Below are positions 4,403-5,538 of a DNA stretch of 5,538 nucleotides, in pieces. Numbering within the stretch: position 1 is the first letter of the stretch; every line of letters begins with the position of its first letter. The notes beneath the pieces are model-generated. The model ran no database searches, was not told where the DNA came from, and saw only the letters and a program-made list of their open reading frames with translations. Source of the DNA: Micavibrio aeruginosavorus (GTDB lineage Bacteria; Pseudomonadota; Alphaproteobacteria; Micavibrionales; Micavibrionaceae); NCBI GenBank assembly GCA_003240795.1, contig QFNK01000143.1, positions 1-5,538 on the forward strand. Reading direction: 5' to 3'. Both the position numbers and the translations under genes were made by a program.

Positions 4403-5538
4403 ATGTTGCGCGAACGGGCACTCTCCGGCGTAAAGTGGACGGGACTTTCCATGGCGGTTGTAACACTCGTCCAGTTCCTGCAAATGGCTGTTCTAGCCCG
4501 TTTCTTAAGCCCCCGTGACTTCGGCCTTATGGCCGTCACAATGATCGTCGTCAATTTTGCACAAATCTTTACGGACATGGGCACTAGCAAGGCGATCATT
4601 CAAAAACAGGAATTGAACCATGTTCAATTGTCCAGCCTGTATTGGCTGAATGTAGCATCCGGCTTTCTCATGACGATCATAGTATCGGCGCTGTCGCCGT
4701 TCATAGCCTCCTTTTTTGAAGAGGCATCGATAAAGCCCCTGATAATGCAGCTGTCCTTGATATTCCTGATCATAGCCGCAGGAAACCAATACCGCGTCCT
4801 GTGTCAGAAAGAGCTGGAGTTTAAACGCATGGCCGCAATTGAAATGTCGGCGGCCATACTTTCCCTGTGCGTCGCAGGAGCGCTTGCATCGAATGGCTAC
4901 GGCATTCGCTCTCTCGTGTATGCAGTTCTGACGCAGGCAACACTTTCCAGTTTTCTGTTTCTGACCTATGGACTGAAACACCACCATCGGCCCGCGTTCG
5001 TATATCGCCACAGGGAGGTGAGACCTTTCTTCGCGTTTGGTTTCTATCAGATGGGCGAAAATGCGGTGAATTACATCTCCGCCAATATGGACAAGATCCT
5101 GATCGGTAAAATTCTGGGGATGCAGGCGGCAGGGTTTTATAACCTGGCATGGCAATTAATTATTTTTCCCGTGACCAAGATAAATCCGGTCGTAAACAAG
5201 GTTGCCTATCCTGTTTACGCACGGTTGCAAGGCGATAGCGCCCAAACCCAAACTTATTACGAAACTTCGATGAAGGCGTTGTCGCTCGTTACCATTCCTG
5301 CACTCGTTGGACTGTGCGTGTTTGCAGAGGATGTGGTGCGCGTTTTCTATGGAGAAGGGTGGGACGAAACCGCTACGCTGGTGCGGATCTTATGTGCGGC
5401 GGGCATCGTGAAAGCGGTTTTAAATCCCGCCGGGGCGCTCATTCTCGCGCGGGGGCGCGCGGATATAGGTTTCTGGTGGAACGTACTGTGGGCGGTGTCC
5501 CTATCTGCCGCGCTTTATATAACAATCGTCTATTCCGG
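4403..5538 (+). CDS. WzxC/TuaB-like polysaccharide flippase (MOP/PST superfamily), partial at right edge
   Basis: This encodes 378 residues before the window ends; relatives are usually about 480-500, so roughly the last fifth to quarter is missing. Wzx-type flippases move undecaprenyl-linked repeat units across the inner membrane. Features typical of the WzxC/TuaB branch are the N-terminal RERALSGVKWTG, the SPRDFGLMA turn after helix 1 (36-44), DMGTSKAIIQKQ (58-69), LSSLYWLN (76-83), and the block at about 223-275 containing NMDKILIGKILG and FPVTKINPVVNKVAYPV. Several hydrophobic helices alternate with short loops throughout. The ATG is 4 bases after the stop of the glycosyltransferase; an AGGT at 4390-4393 gives 9-base spacing, while the closer GAGG (4397-4400) is only 2 bases away. 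The pairing suggests that the glycan built by the upstream enzyme is exported by this protein. The exact substrate cannot be read from the sequence. Confidence 0.9.
   Translation, partial: MLRERALSGVKWTGLSMAVVTLVQFLQMAVLARFLSPRDFGLMAVTMIVVNFAQIFTDMGTSKAIIQKQELNHVQLSSLYWLNVASGFLMTIIVSALSPFIASFFEEASIKPLIMQLSLIFLIIAAGNQYRVLCQKELEFKRMAAIEMSAAILSLCVAGALASNGYGIRSLVYAVLTQATLSSFLFLTYGLKHHHRPAFVYRHREVRPFFAFGFYQMGENAVNYISANMDKILIGKILGMQAAGFYNLAWQLIIFPVTKINPVVNKVAYPVYARLQGDSAQTQTYYETSMKALSLVTIPALVGLCVFAEDVVRVFYGEGWDETATLVRILCAAGIVKAVLNPAGALILARGRADIGFWWNVLWAVSLSAALYITIVYS

Noticed and set aside
4505..5155. Minus-strand open frame of 216 codons
   Set aside because: It is antisense to the flippase gene, whose plus-strand product matches a known family along its whole length.

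Overview
This 5.5 kb window appears to come from a Gram-negative bacterium. Two consecutive products carry lipoprotein signal peptides, and the right end encodes a lipid-linked glycan pathway (a GT56-type glycosyltransferase and a Wzx-type flippase). Base composition, codon use and strong GGAGG-type ribosome sites would fit an alphaproteobacterium, but this is only a weak inference; no RNA gene or housekeeping marker is present to fix the taxonomy. I see no mobile element, CRISPR array, tRNA or rRNA. No stretch longer than about 200 bases lacks a gene.

Layout. (1) Positions 1-1162, minus strand: the first 387 residues of a protein I do not recognise, open at the left edge. It has an Ala/Glu-rich helical N-terminus, two small-residue hydrophobic regions and a Pro/Val/Glu-rich tail. 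(2) Positions 1163-1352: an AT-rich divergent promoter region with inverted repeats and two candidate promoters sharing one TATATA tract. (3) Positions 1353-3238, plus strand: three small exported proteins. The first is a 273-residue secreted protein with a Ser/Ala/Gly-rich linker; the next two are 140-residue lipoproteins, both with the lipobox Cys at residue 24. Each lipoprotein gene is followed by a strong intrinsic terminator, and the two terminators resemble one another. (4) Positions 3370-5538, plus strand: a GT56/WecF-like glycosyltransferase followed, 4 bases later, by a WzxC/TuaB-like polysaccharide flippase cut by the right edge. This looks like the start of a surface-polysaccharide operon.

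The most interesting observation is that the three exported proteins share one arrangement of four cysteines (first to second 22-26 residues, second to third 49-53, third to fourth 15-18) and short matching motifs around them, such as DQGMxSxGxAT in the first and third. They therefore look like three diverged copies of one small disulfide-bonded envelope domain. One copy is released by signal peptidase I and two are lipid-anchored. I know of no named family for them. The link between these proteins, the unknown minus-strand protein and the polysaccharide genes rests only on proximity; the terminators show that they are separate transcription units.
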